From positions 122,578 to 186,577 of the forward strand of contig NZ_BBJX01000009.1 of assembly GCF_000739995.1 (NCBI RefSeq): a stretch of 64,000 nucleotides of DNA, read 5' to 3'. This DNA is from Comamonas granuli NBRC 101663. Lineage in GTDB: Bacteria > Pseudomonadota > Gammaproteobacteria > Burkholderiales > Burkholderiaceae_C. This document shows positions 47,810-56,077 of this stretch, piece after piece; the stretch's first letter is position 1, and each line of letters begins with the position of its first letter. Position numbers and translations under genes: made by a program. The notes below the pieces were generated by a model that worked only from the letters and a program-made list of their open reading frames with translations, was not told the DNA's origin and ran no database searches.

Positions 47810-49288
47810 ATGGATGCAATGGTTTCGTCGGGTCTGGATTTCGAACACATGTTCGCATTGGCGCCGGTGTCGCTCTGGCTGGAGGATTTCAGCCAGTTGC
47901 GGCGTCTGTTCGATGGCTGGCGCGCTGCGGGCGTGAGCGACTTGCGCGCCCATCTGGAGCAGGACCCGGAGCAACTGCACCAGTGCATGGCCAGCCTGCA
48001 GGTGCTGCGCGTCAACCAGCGCACCCTGGACCTGTTTGCCGCGGCCAGCCAGGAAGAGCTGCTGCGCAGCCTGGACCAGATCTTTCGCGACGACATGCTG
48101 CTGCAGGTGGGCAACGAGTTCGAGGCGCTGTGGTCCGGTGCGCTGGAGTATTCCAACCAGACCGTGAACTACGCCCTGGACGGGCGGCGGCTCGACGTCT
48201 TCATCCGCGTGCGCGTGCTGCCCGGGCATGAGGCCACGTGGAGCCGGGTGCTGGTCTCGCTGGAGGATGTGACGCCCCAGATGCGGGCCCAGGCACAGCT
48301 TCAGCGCAGCGAACGCTATGCGCGCGGCCTGTTCGAGCATTCGCCGGTATCGCTGTGGGTGGAGGATTTCAGCGTCATCAAGCGCCTCATGGACGAGGTG
48401 CGGCGCCAGGGCATCCGCGACTTCAAGACCTTCATCAAGGTGCACCCCGAGTTCGTGGACCGCTGCATGAAGGAGATCCGCGTCATCGACGTGAACCAGC
48501 AGACGCTGCACATGTTCGGCGCGCACAGCAAGGCCGAGCTGCTCAACCAGACCGCCCGCGTGTTCCGCGGCGAGATGCACGAGTCCTTTGCCGAGCAATT
48601 GCAGGACCTGTGGGATGGCAAGCTGTTCCAGCAGCGCGAGGTCGTCAACTACGCGCTCTCGGGCGAGCCGGTGAACATCCACATGCAGTTCTCCGTCATG
48701 GAGGGGCACCAGGATGATTGGTCGCTGGTGCTGCTCTCGCTGGTGGACATCACTGCACGCAAGCAGGCCGAAGCCTACCTCGAATACCTGGGCAAGCACG
48801 ACGTGCTCACGCAGCTGCGCAACCGGGCCTTCTATGTGGAGGAGCTCAACCGCATCCGCCGCAAGGGGCCCTGGCCGCTGGGCGTGCTGGCCATTGATCT
48901 CAACGGCCTCAAGGCCATCAACGACGAGCATGGCCATGCCGCGGGCGATGCCATGCTGCGCCGCGCCGGCGAGGTGCTGGCCAAGGCGGTGGAGGCAGCG
49001 CACTGCGCCGCGCGCGTGGGGGGCGATGAGTTCATGGTGCTGCTGCCCGGTGTGGACGAGCGCGGCACCGTGGCGGTGCAGGAGCGCATCCAGTCGCTCG
49101 TGGACATGAACAACCAGTTCTACCCCGGCCAGCACCTGAGCCTGGCCATGGGCCGCGCCGTCTGCCAGGCGGGCGAGCATGTCGATGAGGCTCTGCAGCA
49201 GGCCGACCAGAACATGTACCAGGAAAAAAAGCGCTACTACGACGAGCACGCCCTGGACCGGCGCCGGCAGTGGCCCGCAGCGGGCTAG
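47810..49288 (+). CDS. Cytoplasmic tandem-PAS diguanylate cyclase
   Basis: 492-aa soluble protein. Two consecutive PAS-type sensors are clear duplicates: residues about 18-170 (LAPVSLWLEDFSQLRRLFDG) and about 180-335 (HSPVSLWVEDFSVIKRLMDE), each with VNQxTLxxF and NYAL(D/S)G blocks at the same spacing. GGDEF domain at about 340-480 with an intact RVGGDEF site and DVLTQLRNRAFYVEEL start, so it should make c-di-GMP. No membrane spans. Start ATG at 47810 follows GGAGGGCAGGGAAC. It converges on the Bcr-type exporter; the two stop codons share CTAG at 49285-49288. Confidence 0.92.
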   Translation: MDAMVSSGLDFEHMFALAPVSLWLEDFSQLRRLFDGWRAAGVSDLRAHLEQDPEQLHQCMASLQVLRVNQRTLDLFAAASQEELLRSLDQIFRDDMLLQVGNEFEALWSGALEYSNQTVNYALDGRRLDVFIRVRVLPGHEATWSRVLVSLEDVTPQMRAQAQLQRSERYARGLFEHSPVSLWVEDFSVIKRLMDEVRRQGIRDFKTFIKVHPEFVDRCMKEIRVIDVNQQTLHMFGAHSKAELLNQTARVFRGEMHESFAEQLQDLWDGKLFQQREVVNYALSGEPVNIHMQFSVMEGHQDDWSLVLLSLVDITARKQAEAYLEYLGKHDVLTQLRNRAFYVEELNRIRRKGPWPLGVLAIDLNGLKAINDEHGHAAGDAMLRRAGEVLAKAVEAAHCAARVGGDEFMVLLPGVDERGTVAVQERIQSLVDMNNQFYPGQHLSLAMGRAVCQAGEHVDEALQQADQNMYQEKKRYYDEHALDRRRQWPAAG

Positions 49289-50517
49289 TGCACGGCGATG
49301 TGCGCCCCGGTCTCCGGCCAGCGGTGGCGCAGCCAGACCCAGGCCACCAGGCCCACGGCCATCATGGCCAGGGACGTGGCGGCCAGCAGGCGCGGCGAGT
49401 GCATGACCAGGGGCACGATCAGGCCCGCGACCAGCCCATTGGCCACCGAGCCGATGCAGGCCTGCAGCGATGAGGCCATGCCGCGCCGCTCGGGGTGGAG
49501 GTCCAGCACCAGCAGCGTGACCACGGGCACCATCAGTGCCCAGCCGAAGGCAAAGATGCTGATGGGCAGCAGCGCCCAGGACGCATGCGGCGCCAACAGC
49601 AGGTTGGCCAGCAGGTTGACCACCGACACCACCAGCATCACGGTAAAGCCCATGCGGATCTGGCGCTCGGGCGCAATGCGCCCCGCCAGGCGCCCGCTGA
49701 GCCAGGCGCCGGCCATGATGCCCGAGATGGTGAGCGCGAAGAACCAGAAGAACTGCGTCGGCCCCAGGCCCAGGTGCTGGCCCAGGAAGGCCGGCGCCGC
49801 CAGCACGTACAGGAACATGCCGTTGAACGGCACGCCGCTGGCCAGCGCCAGCAGCAGAAAGCGCGGGCTGGATGCCATGTGCGCGTAGCCCTGCAGCAGG
49901 TGGCGCATGTGGAAGGGCTGGCGGTGGCTGGTGTGCAGGGTCTCGGGCAGCAGGCGCCAGTTCGCCACCCACAGCACCACCCCCACGCCCGTGAGGAACC
50001 AGAAGATGCTGTGCCAGTTGGCATGCACGTACAGCCAGCCGCCGACGATGGGCGCCACGGCAGGCGCCACGCCAAAGTAGATGGTCACCTGGCTCATGAC
50101 CTTCTGCGCCTGCGAGGGCGGGAACATGTCGCGGATGACCGCGCGCGACACCACGATGCCCGCGCCCGTGGAAAAGCCCTGCAGCGCGCGGAAGAACACG
50201 AGCTGCCCGATGTTCTGCGCCAGCGCGCAGCCGGCCGAAGCCAGCGTGAACATGGCCAGGCCCCACAGAATCACCGGGCGGCGCCCGAAGCTGTCGGAGA
50301 GCGCGCCATGGAACAGGTTCATGAAGGCAAAGCCGAACAGATAGGCCGACAGCGTCTGCTGCATCTGCACCGGGCTGGCATCCAGCGCCTGGGCGATGCC
50401 GGTGAAGGCGGGCAGGTAGGTGTCGATGGAAAACGGCCCGAGCATGCCCAGCACGGCCAGGAGGACGGCCAGTGCCCAGCGCGGACCGCGCCACAGTTGA
50501 TCGGCTTGCGGATTCAT
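49285..50517 (-). CDS. Bcr/CflA family multidrug efflux MFS transporter
   Basis: 410-aa drug:H+ antiporter with 12 spans. Marks are GPFSIDTYLPAFTGIAQAL near 28-46 (the DTYLPA block of Bcr/CflA), LFHGALSDSFGRRPVILWG near 70-88 (motif A), and FRALQGFSTGAGIVVSRAVIRDMF near 115-138 (motif C region with the Arg-Asp pair). Family members export bicyclomycin, chloramphenicol or sulfonamides; the actual substrate is unknown. Start MNPQADQLWRGPRW (complement of 50515-50517). Confidence 0.9.
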   Translation of the reverse strand: MNPQADQLWRGPRWALAVLLAVLGMLGPFSIDTYLPAFTGIAQALDASPVQMQQTLSAYLFGFAFMNLFHGALSDSFGRRPVILWGLAMFTLASAGCALAQNIGQLVFFRALQGFSTGAGIVVSRAVIRDMFPPSQAQKVMSQVTIYFGVAPAVAPIVGGWLYVHANWHSIFWFLTGVGVVLWVANWRLLPETLHTSHRQPFHMRHLLQGYAHMASSPRFLLLALASGVPFNGMFLYVLAAPAFLGQHLGLGPTQFFWFFALTISGIMAGAWLSGRLAGRIAPERQIRMGFTVMLVVSVVNLLANLLLAPHASWALLPISIFAFGWALMVPVVTLLVLDLHPERRGMASSLQACIGSVANGLVAGLIVPLVMHSPRLLAATSLAMMAVGLVAWVWLRHRWPETGAHIAVH

Positions 50518-50611
50518 GGTGCAGGTGGAGTGGATGCTCTGCGGTGCAGGGCGAGGGCACCTGCGACAAGCAGGGAGTGTCGCAGGTTCCCGGGCACGGC
50601 GCCGGCTCCAA

Positions 50612-50640
50612 GCAAAAGGGCCTGGCATGCGCCAGGCCCT
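50612..50640 (-). terminator. Terminator downstream of tRNA-Lys
   Basis: A perfect 10-bp stem AGGGCCTGGC (50617-50626) with GCCAGGCCCT (50631-50640) around ATGC. On the minus strand it is followed by TTTGCTT. It begins 9 nt beyond the 3' end of tRNA-Lys. Confidence 0.8.
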
Positions 50641-50648
50641 GAAAAAAG

Positions 50649-50724
50649 TGGTGGGTCCTGTAGGATTCGAACCTACGACCTACGGATTAAGAGTCCGCTG
50701 CTCTACCAACTGAGCTAAGAACCC
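50649..50724 (-). tRNA. tRNA-Lys (anticodon CTT)
   Basis: 76 nt including CCA. Acceptor GGGTTCT pairs with AGGACCC, discriminator A, D-arm GCTCAGTTGGTAGAGC, anticodon stem-loop GCGGACTCTTAATCCGT with CTT (AAG at 50689-50691 on +), T-arm GTAGGTTCGAATCCTAC. The U8-A9 and standard arms are all in place. Confidence 0.97.
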
Positions 50725-50798
50725 ACTGTGCCTCGCCGTGCTTGGCGAAGACCACAATTATGCACCATTTTTTGGCGGCCGCAAGAAAAAATGTGCAT

Positions 50799-51668
50799 TT
50801 ATTCCATGGCGTTGCGTCGCGCCAGTTCCACGAACAGGCCGCTGTGGTCCAGCCCGCCCAGGCCATGGGCTTCGCCTGCGGCGTACAGCGACTCGAACAA
50901 CTGCGTGATGGGGGCGTCGAAGCCGATCTCCTGCGCCGTGGCCAGGGCATTACGCATGTCCTTGAGCTGCACGCTCAGGCGCCCGCGCGGCGCGAAGTCG
51001 CGCTCGACCATGCGCTGGCCGTGCAGTTGCAGGATGCGGCTGTCGGCAAAGCCGCCGCTGATGGCCTCGCGTACCTGGGCCATGTCGGCGCCGCCCTTGG
51101 CGGCGAGCAGCAGGGCCTCGGCCACGGCGCCGATGGTGATGCCCACGATCATCTGGTTGGCCAGCTTGGTCAGTTGGCCCGCGCCGTGCGGGCCCACGTG
51201 CGTGGCGCGGCCCAGGGCGGCGAACAGGGGCAGGGCGCGCTCGAAGTCGCGCGCCTCGCCCCCGGCCATGATGGCCAGCGTGCCCTGCTCGGCGCCCACG
51301 GTGCCGCCGGAGACGGGCGCGTCCAGGTGGGCTGTGCCGCGCGCGCCCAGGCGCGCGGCGTGCGCGCGGGCCTCGGCCGGGCGGATGGAGGACATGTCGA
51401 TCACGAGCTGGCCCGGGCCCAGGGCCTGGGCCGTGCCCAGGCCGAAGAGCACCTCGTCCACCACGGGGCCGTTCTCCAGCATGGTGATGGTGCATTCGGC
51501 CGCGGCGGCGGCCTGTGCGGCGCTGGCGTGCACGGTGGCGCCCTCTGCGGCCAGGGGCTCGGCGCGCGCGGCCGTGCGGTTCCAGACATGGACCTCGTGC
51601 CCCGCCTGCAGCAGGCGCCGGGCCATGGGCAGGCCCATGAGGCCTATGCCCAGTACGGCTACTTTCAT
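50799..51668 (-). CDS. glxR: 2-hydroxy-3-oxopropionate reductase / 3-hydroxyisobutyrate dehydrogenase family
   Basis: 289-aa beta-hydroxyacid dehydrogenase. NAD(P) motif VLGIGLMGLPMARRLL at 4-19, substrate block DAPVSGGTVGAEQGTLAIMAGG near 117-138, and the catalytic Lys in GAGQLTKLANQMIVG near 166. Candidate substrates are tartronate semialdehyde, succinate semialdehyde or 3-hydroxyisobutyrate; sequence alone does not decide. 39 bp after guaC on the same strand, so co-transcription is possible, though no pathway link is evident. The symbol is provisional. Confidence 0.8.
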   Translation of the reverse strand: MKVAVLGIGLMGLPMARRLLQAGHEVHVWNRTAARAEPLAAEGATVHASAAQAAAAAECTITMLENGPVVDEVLFGLGTAQALGPGQLVIDMSSIRPAEARAHAARLGARGTAHLDAPVSGGTVGAEQGTLAIMAGGEARDFERALPLFAALGRATHVGPHGAGQLTKLANQMIVGITIGAVAEALLLAAKGGADMAQVREAISGGFADSRILQLHGQRMVERDFAPRGRLSVQLKDMRNALATAQEIGFDAPITQLFESLYAAGEAHGLGGLDHSGLFVELARRNAME

Positions 51669-51707
51669 GGGTTCTCCTTGCGGCTGCCGGGCAGGGCCGG
51701 CCGGCGC

Positions 51708-52685
51708 TTACATCAGCAAATGTTCGCCCGCATTGTCGCCGCCCAGGATCACGTAGTTCACCTTGCGGATGTCCATGAGCTTGGTGCCGCCCGCGTAGCT
51801 GATGGAGCTTTGCACGTCCTGCTCCATCTCGACCAGGGTGTCGGCGAGCTTGCCCTTGACGGGTTCGAGGATGCGCTTGCCCTCCACGTGCCGGTACTCG
51901 CCCTTGTTGAAGTCGCTGGCCGAGCCGTAGTACTCCTTGAAGAGCTCGCCGTCGACTTCCACCGTGCGGCCGGGCGATTCCTCGTGGCCGGCGAACAGCG
52001 AGCCGATCATCACCATGGTGGCGCCGAAGCGGATGCTCTTGGCGATGTCGCCGTGGCTGCGGATGCCGCCGTCGGCAATGATGGGCTTGGTGGCCACGCG
52101 CGCGCACCACTTCAGGGCCGAGAGCTGCCAGCCGCCCGTGCCGAAGCCCGTCTTGAGCTTGGTGATGCACACCTTGCCCGGGCCCACGCCCACCTTGGTG
52201 GCGTCGGCGCCCCAGTTCTCCAGGTCGATCACGGCCTCGGGCGTGGCCACGTTGCCCGCGATCACGAAGGCCGCGGGCAGGTGCTGCTTGAGGTAGGCGA
52301 TCATGGCCTTGACGCTGTCGGCGTGGCCGTGGGCGATGTCGATGGTGATGTACTCGGGCACCAGGCCCTCGGCCTTGAGCCGGTCCACCGTGGCGTAGTC
52401 CTGCGGCTTGATGCCCAGGGAGATCGAGGCGTAGCAGCCCTGGGCCTGCATGCTGCGCACGAACTGCACGTTGTCCAGGTCGAAGCGGTGCATCACGTAG
52501 AAGTAGCCGTTCTGCGCCATCCAGGTGCAGATGGCCTCGTCCACCACCGTCTTCATGTTCGCGGGCACCACCGGCAGGCGAAAGCGCCGCGGGCCGAACT
52601 GCACGCTGGCGTCGCATTCCGAGCGGCTGTCCACGCGGCACTTGCGCGGCAGCAGCAGGATGTTGTCGTAGTCGAAGATTTCCAT
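51708..52685 (-). CDS. guaC: GMP reductase (short, GuaC2-like)
   Basis: 325-aa enzyme converting GMP to IMP with NADPH, an IMPDH-family barrel without a CBS insert. Catalytic Cys in [20 protein letters not shown] near 168-187, FMN-free phosphate-binding [17 protein letters not shown] near 213-229, and flap residues [16 protein letters not shown] near 260-275. Start [16 protein letters not shown]. The same frame is open 48 codons upstream, but that region holds the upstream gene's terminator, so this ATG is right. It recycles purines. Confidence 0.93.
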   Translation of the reverse strand: MEIFDYDNILLLPRKCRVDSRSECDASVQFGPRRFRLPVVPANMKTVVDEAICTWMAQNGYFYVMHRFDLDNVQFVRSMQAQGCYASISLGIKPQDYATVDRLKAEGLVPEYITIDIAHGHADSVKAMIAYLKQHLPAAFVIAGNVATPEAVIDLENWGADATKVGVGPGKVCITKLKTGFGTGGWQLSALKWCARVATKPIIADGGIRSHGDIAKSIRFGATMVMIGSLFAGHEESPGRTVEVDGELFKEYYGSASDFNKGEYRHVEGKRILEPVKGKLADTLVEMEQDVQSSISYAGGTKLMDIRKVNYVILGGDNAGEHLLM

Positions 52686-52811
52686 GAGATTCCAAGCTCC
52701 TGTGAAAGGTCGCCGCCAAAGGATTTTGGGCGGCGCGGGGCGCTTGGCCTGAAGACCGGCTTCGTGGGTGCGGGCGTGGCAGCCGGCACCGGACCCCGCA
52801 GTGCGCGGGCA

Positions 52812-52845
52812 CAAAAAACCGGGCGTCAAGAAACTTGGGCCCGGT
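52812..52845 (-). terminator. Terminator between the secreted CxxC protein gene and guaC
   Basis: On the minus strand, stem ACCGGGC (52845-52839) with GCCCGGT (52824-52818), then TTTTTTG. It begins 48 nt after the upstream stop. A TACAAT hexamer on the same strand at 52856-52851 lies right before it but would give a transcript starting inside the hairpin. Confidence 0.7.
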
Positions 52846-52892
52846 GACTGATTGTACCTGCCTTGCCGCGCGCGTGTGCCGGGTGTGCCGCT

Positions 52893-53627
52893 TCAGGGTG
52901 TGGCCGCGCACACGGACCGGGCGGCGGCGAGCACTTCGCCGGAGTCGGCCTCCATCCAGGCCAGCAACTGCAGGCGCTGCACCTGGGTGCCTTCGGGCAG
53001 GTACATGGGAACGATCTGCTGCCAGACTGCCGGTTGCTTCTCTTTTGATAGCTGCTCGCGCTCTCCCATCAAGCGTGAGAAGGTGTTTCTGACCACAAAA
53101 CGGGCCACCGGGCTGCCTTCGCTGCCCGCGGGCAGGGCCTCGGCCAGCACCAGCCACAGCGTCGTGCCCCTGGCAGGGGCGCGCACGCGCACGCTGGCGC
53201 CCACATAGTCGTTCACCGCCGGCCCCAGGGCCAGGCGCAGGGCGGGGCGCGGACCGCGCGGCGCGCGCACGGGGGCGGTGTGCACGTCGCTCGTGGCCGG
53301 CACGGCGCGCCCCAGCGCCTGCAGGCGCTCGAGCGCGTCGCGCCGGGCGGCGGCGGACAGCGGGGCCTCCTCGCCGGCGGCGCCGGGCACGATCCAGTCG
53401 AGCAGCAGGGCCGCGGCGCCGGGGGCCGGCGTGTGCGGGTCGCGCCAGCAGTCCGCGCAGTCCGCGCTGATGAAGCGCTCGAACAGGGCCGGCGGGGGCA
53501 GCGCTGCGTCGCTGGTGCAGGCGCTCATCTGCGCAGCGGCGGTGCCGGCCGCCCAGGCCAGCACTGCGGCGGCCAGCGGGCGGAGGGCGTGCCGGAAAAC
53601 GGCCGATGGCGCCGGGAAGGTCTTCAT
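52893..53627 (-). CDS. Exported protein with a CxxC motif, function unknown
   Basis: 244-aa protein that I do not recognise with certainty. Signal peptide about residues 1-32 (ending WAAGTAAAQ). The mature start is MSACTSDAALPPPALFERFISADCADCWRDPHTP, with a thioredoxin-like C-A-D-C pair near residue 55. The rest has a duplicated-strand look (VRVRAPARGTTLWLVLAEAL). The layout slightly recalls DUF1223-type secreted thioredoxin-fold proteins. Residues around 180-198 come from a dispersed repeat. It diverges from uvrD with 44 bp between starts. Confidence 0.65.
   Translation of the reverse strand: MKTFPAPSAVFRHALRPLAAAVLAWAAGTAAAQMSACTSDAALPPPALFERFISADCADCWRDPHTPAPGAAALLLDWIVPGAAGEEAPLSAAARRDALERLQALGRAVPATSDVHTAPVRAPRGPRPALRLALGPAVNDYVGASVRVRAPARGTTLWLVLAEALPAGSEGSPVARFVVRNTFSRLMGEREQLSKEKQPAVWQQIVPMYLPEGTQVQRLQLLAWMEADSGEVLAAARSVCAATP
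53036..53090 (+). repeat. Dispersed repeat, copy 10 (inside the secreted CxxC protein gene)
   Basis: TCTTTTGATAGCTGCTCGCG then CTCTCCC, ATCAAGCG and a T-rich end. In the minus-strand frame it encodes around NTFSRLMGEREQLSKEKQPA, a charged surface-like segment. Confidence 0.7.
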
Positions 53628-53659
53628 GGTCGTGCTCCTGTGCTGCGCGGGGGGCTTTC

Positions 53660-53665
53660 TACAAT
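53660..53665 (+). promoter_or_regulatory. -10-like TACAAT 6 nt before the uvrD start
   Basis: TACAAT (53660-53665) is followed by GCTCCC and ATG at 53672. No Shine-Dalgarno lies between. The spacing puts the transcript start at the ATG itself, so a leaderless mRNA is likely if this box is used. Confidence 0.45.
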
Positions 53666-53671
53666 GCTCCC

Positions 53672-56077
53672 ATGTTCCCACAAGATCCGTTGACCGGCAC
53701 GCCCGTGCCGGCCCCACCGCCGCTGCTGTCCCACCTCAACCCGGAGCAGTTGGCCGCCATCACCCTGCCGGCCGGGCACGCGCTCATCCTGGCGGGCGCA
53801 GGCTCGGGCAAGACGCGCGTGCTCACCACGCGCATTGCCTGGCTGCTCTCGACCGGCCAGGCCACGCCGGGCGGCATCCTGGCCGTGACGTTCACCAACA
53901 AGGCCGCGCGCGAGATGGTCGCGCGCCTCACGGCCATGCTGCCCGTCAACGTGCGCGGCATGTGGATAGGCACCTTCCACGGCCTGTGCAACCGCCTGCT
54001 GCGCGCGCACCACCAGGCGGCGGGTCTGCCGCAGGCCTTCCAGATCCTGGACACGCAGGACCAGCTCTCGGCCGTCAAGCGCCTGTGCAAGCAGTTCAAT
54101 GTGGACGAGGAGCGCTTCCCGCCCAAGCAGTTGCAGTACTTCATCGCCGGGTGCAAGGAAGAGGGCCTGCGCCCGCGCGACGTGCCCGTCCACGACAGCG
54201 ACAGCCGCAAGAAAGTCGAGCTCTACGAGCTCTACGAGGCGCAATGCCAGCGCGAGGGCGTGGTCGATTTCGGCGAACTGATGCTGCGCTCCTACGAGCT
54301 GCTGCGCGACAACGACGCCATCCGCGCGCACTACCAGCGGCGCTTTCGCCACATCCTGGTCGACGAGTTCCAGGACACCAACCGCCTGCAGTACCTCTGG
54401 CTCAAGCAGATGGCGGGCGACGAGGTGGACGGCCGCCTGCAGACGCATGCCAGCGTCATGGCCGTGGGCGACGACGACCAGAGCATCTACGCCTTCCGCG
54501 GCGCGCGCGTGGGCAATATGCAGGACTTCGTGCGCGAGTTTGCCGTGGAGCAGCAGATCAAGCTGGAGCAGAACTACCGCAGCCACGGCAACATCCTGGA
54601 TGCGGCCAACCACCTGATTGCGCACAACCGCTCGCGCCTGGGCAAGAACCTGCGCACGGCGCAGGGCGCGGGCGAGCCCGTGCGCGTCTACGAGGCCGTG
54701 AGCGACTTTGCCGAGGCGCAGTGGATGCTCGATGAGATCCGCCAGCTCGTGAAGAGCGACGGCCTGCCGCGCCGCGAAATTGCCATCCTCTACCGCAGCA
54801 ATGCGCAAAGCCGCGTCATCGAATCGGCGCTGTTCAACGCCAGCATTCCCTACCGCGTGTACGGCGGGCTGCGCTTCTTCGAGCGCGCCGAAATCAAGCA
54901 CGCCCTGGCCTACCTGCGCCTGCTGGAGAACCCGCACGACGACACCAGCTTTTTGCGCGTGGTCAACTTCCCGCCGCGCGGCATCGGCGCGCGCACGCTC
55001 GAGCACCTGCAGGACGCTGCGCGCCAGGCGGGCTGTTCGCTGCACGACGCCGTCACCACCGTGCCGGGCAAGGCCGGGGCCAACCTGGGCGCATTCGTCG
55101 CGCTCGTCGACGTGCTGCGCGAGCGCACGCAGGGCCAGAGCCTGCGCGGCATCATCGAGCACATGCTGGACGACAGCGGCCTGCTGGCGCACTACCGCGC
55201 CGACAAGGACGGCGCCGACCGCATCGAGAACCTGCAGGAGCTGATCAACGCTGCCGAGAGCTTCGTCACCCAGGAGGGCTTTGGCCGCGATGCCGTGGCC
55301 CTGCCGCTCGATGAGCACGGCACGCCGCTCACGCAAAGCCCCGTGAGCCAGGGGCTGGAGCCCGATGCGCCCGCGCCGGCCGCGCCCGGCATCCTGGACG
55401 CGGACACGGGCGAGACGCTCTCGCCCCTGGCGGCCTTCCTCACGCACGCCGCGCTCGAAGCGGGCGACAACCAGGCCGAGGCCGGGCAGGACGCCGTGCA
55501 GCTCATGACCGTGCACGCCAGCAAGGGCCTGGAGTTCGATGCCGTGTTCATCGCCGGCCTGGAAGAGGGCCTGTTCCCGCACGAGAACGCCATGAGCGAC
55601 CACGGCGGCCTGGAAGAGGAGCGCCGCCTGATGTACGTGGCCATCACGCGCGCGCGCCAGCGCCTGTACCTGAGCCACGCGCAGACGCGCCTGCTGCACG
55701 GCCAGACGCGCTACAACATCCGCAGCCGCTTTTTCGACGAACTGCCCGAGCAAACCCTCAAGTGGATCACACCCCGGCAGCAGGGATTTGGGACGTATGC
55801 TCCTGATTCAGGAGCTGGTGGCGCTTACCAGAAGGGCGCCAGAGGCACTTTTGGCTTCAAATCCGAAACCTTCGCCAGCCCGCCCGTGCCGGTGCAGAAA
55901 GCACCGCCCGCGCACGGCCTGCGCGTGGGCCTGGGCGTGTTCCACACCAAGTTCGGCGAAGGCAAGGTGCTGGCCATCGAGGGCCAGGGCGACGACGCGC
56001 GCGCCCAGGTCAGCTTTCCGCGCCACGGCACCAAGTGGCTGGCGCTGTCGGTGGCCAAGCTGACGGTGGTGGAGTAG
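53672..56077 (+). CDS. uvrD: DNA helicase II, UvrD/PcrA family
   Basis: 801-aa SF1A 3'-5' helicase for mismatch and excision repair. Motif Q/I LNPEQLAAITLPAGHALILAGAGSGKTRVL (positions 23-52, Walker A GAGSGKT), Ia TFTNKAAREM near 78, II ILVDEFQDTNRLQY near 228, III GDDDQSIYAFRGA near 268, IV EQNYRSHGNIL near 300, V VHASKGLEFDAVFIAGLEEG near 612, VI RRLMYVAITRARQRLYLS near 650. The C-terminal linker 700-735 is encoded in part by a dispersed repeat, followed by the tudor-like end GVFHTKFGEGKVLAIEGQGD. The downstream FUSC-like gene starts at the stop codon. Confidence 0.95.
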   Translation: MFPQDPLTGTPVPAPPPLLSHLNPEQLAAITLPAGHALILAGAGSGKTRVLTTRIAWLLSTGQATPGGILAVTFTNKAAREMVARLTAMLPVNVRGMWIGTFHGLCNRLLRAHHQAAGLPQAFQILDTQDQLSAVKRLCKQFNVDEERFPPKQLQYFIAGCKEEGLRPRDVPVHDSDSRKKVELYELYEAQCQREGVVDFGELMLRSYELLRDNDAIRAHYQRRFRHILVDEFQDTNRLQYLWLKQMAGDEVDGRLQTHASVMAVGDDDQSIYAFRGARVGNMQDFVREFAVEQQIKLEQNYRSHGNILDAANHLIAHNRSRLGKNLRTAQGAGEPVRVYEAVSDFAEAQWMLDEIRQLVKSDGLPRREIAILYRSNAQSRVIESALFNASIPYRVYGGLRFFERAEIKHALAYLRLLENPHDDTSFLRVVNFPPRGIGARTLEHLQDAARQAGCSLHDAVTTVPGKAGANLGAFVALVDVLRERTQGQSLRGIIEHMLDDSGLLAHYRADKDGADRIENLQELINAAESFVTQEGFGRDAVALPLDEHGTPLTQSPVSQGLEPDAPAPAAPGILDADTGETLSPLAAFLTHAALEAGDNQAEAGQDAVQLMTVHASKGLEFDAVFIAGLEEGLFPHENAMSDHGGLEEERRLMYVAITRARQRLYLSHAQTRLLHGQTRYNIRSRFFDELPEQTLKWITPRQQGFGTYAPDSGAGGAYQKGARGTFGFKSETFASPPVPVQKAPPAHGLRVGLGVFHTKFGEGKVLAIEGQGDDARAQVSFPRHGTKWLALSVAKLTVVE
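55798..55860 (+). repeat. Dispersed repeat, copy 11 (inside the uvrD linker)
   Basis: GCTCCTGATTCAGGAGCTGG then TGGCGCTTACC, loop, GGGCGCCAGAGGCACTTTTG. It encodes YAPDSGAGGAYQKGARGTFG, a flexible, Gly-rich part of the linker before the C-terminal domain, where an insertion would be tolerated. Same AATTCAGGAGCTG subtype as copy 9. Confidence 0.75.

Noticed and set aside
44191..48156. A 1321-codon open frame on the minus strand spanning the orn and helicase region
   Set aside because: It is antisense to well-supported orn, helicase and PAS-GGDEF genes, has an Ala/Arg/Leu/Val-rich translation typical of GC-rich shadow frames, and no domain content beyond a stretch out of frame with the real M48 gene.
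47315..50611. A 1098-codon minus-strand frame covering the PAS-GGDEF gene and Bcr exporter
   Set aside because: It overlaps two real genes in the wrong frame and its translation is compositionally biased without motifs.
52851..52856. TACAAT on the minus strand as the guaC promoter
   Set aside because: It would start transcription inside a terminator hairpin (52812-52845) that fits the upstream gene's end; guaC transcription more likely begins closer to 52685.
52686..52892. Purine riboswitch upstream of guaC
   Set aside because: No three-way-junction elements or conserved purine aptamer bases were seen; only a simple terminator hairpin and GC-rich sequence.
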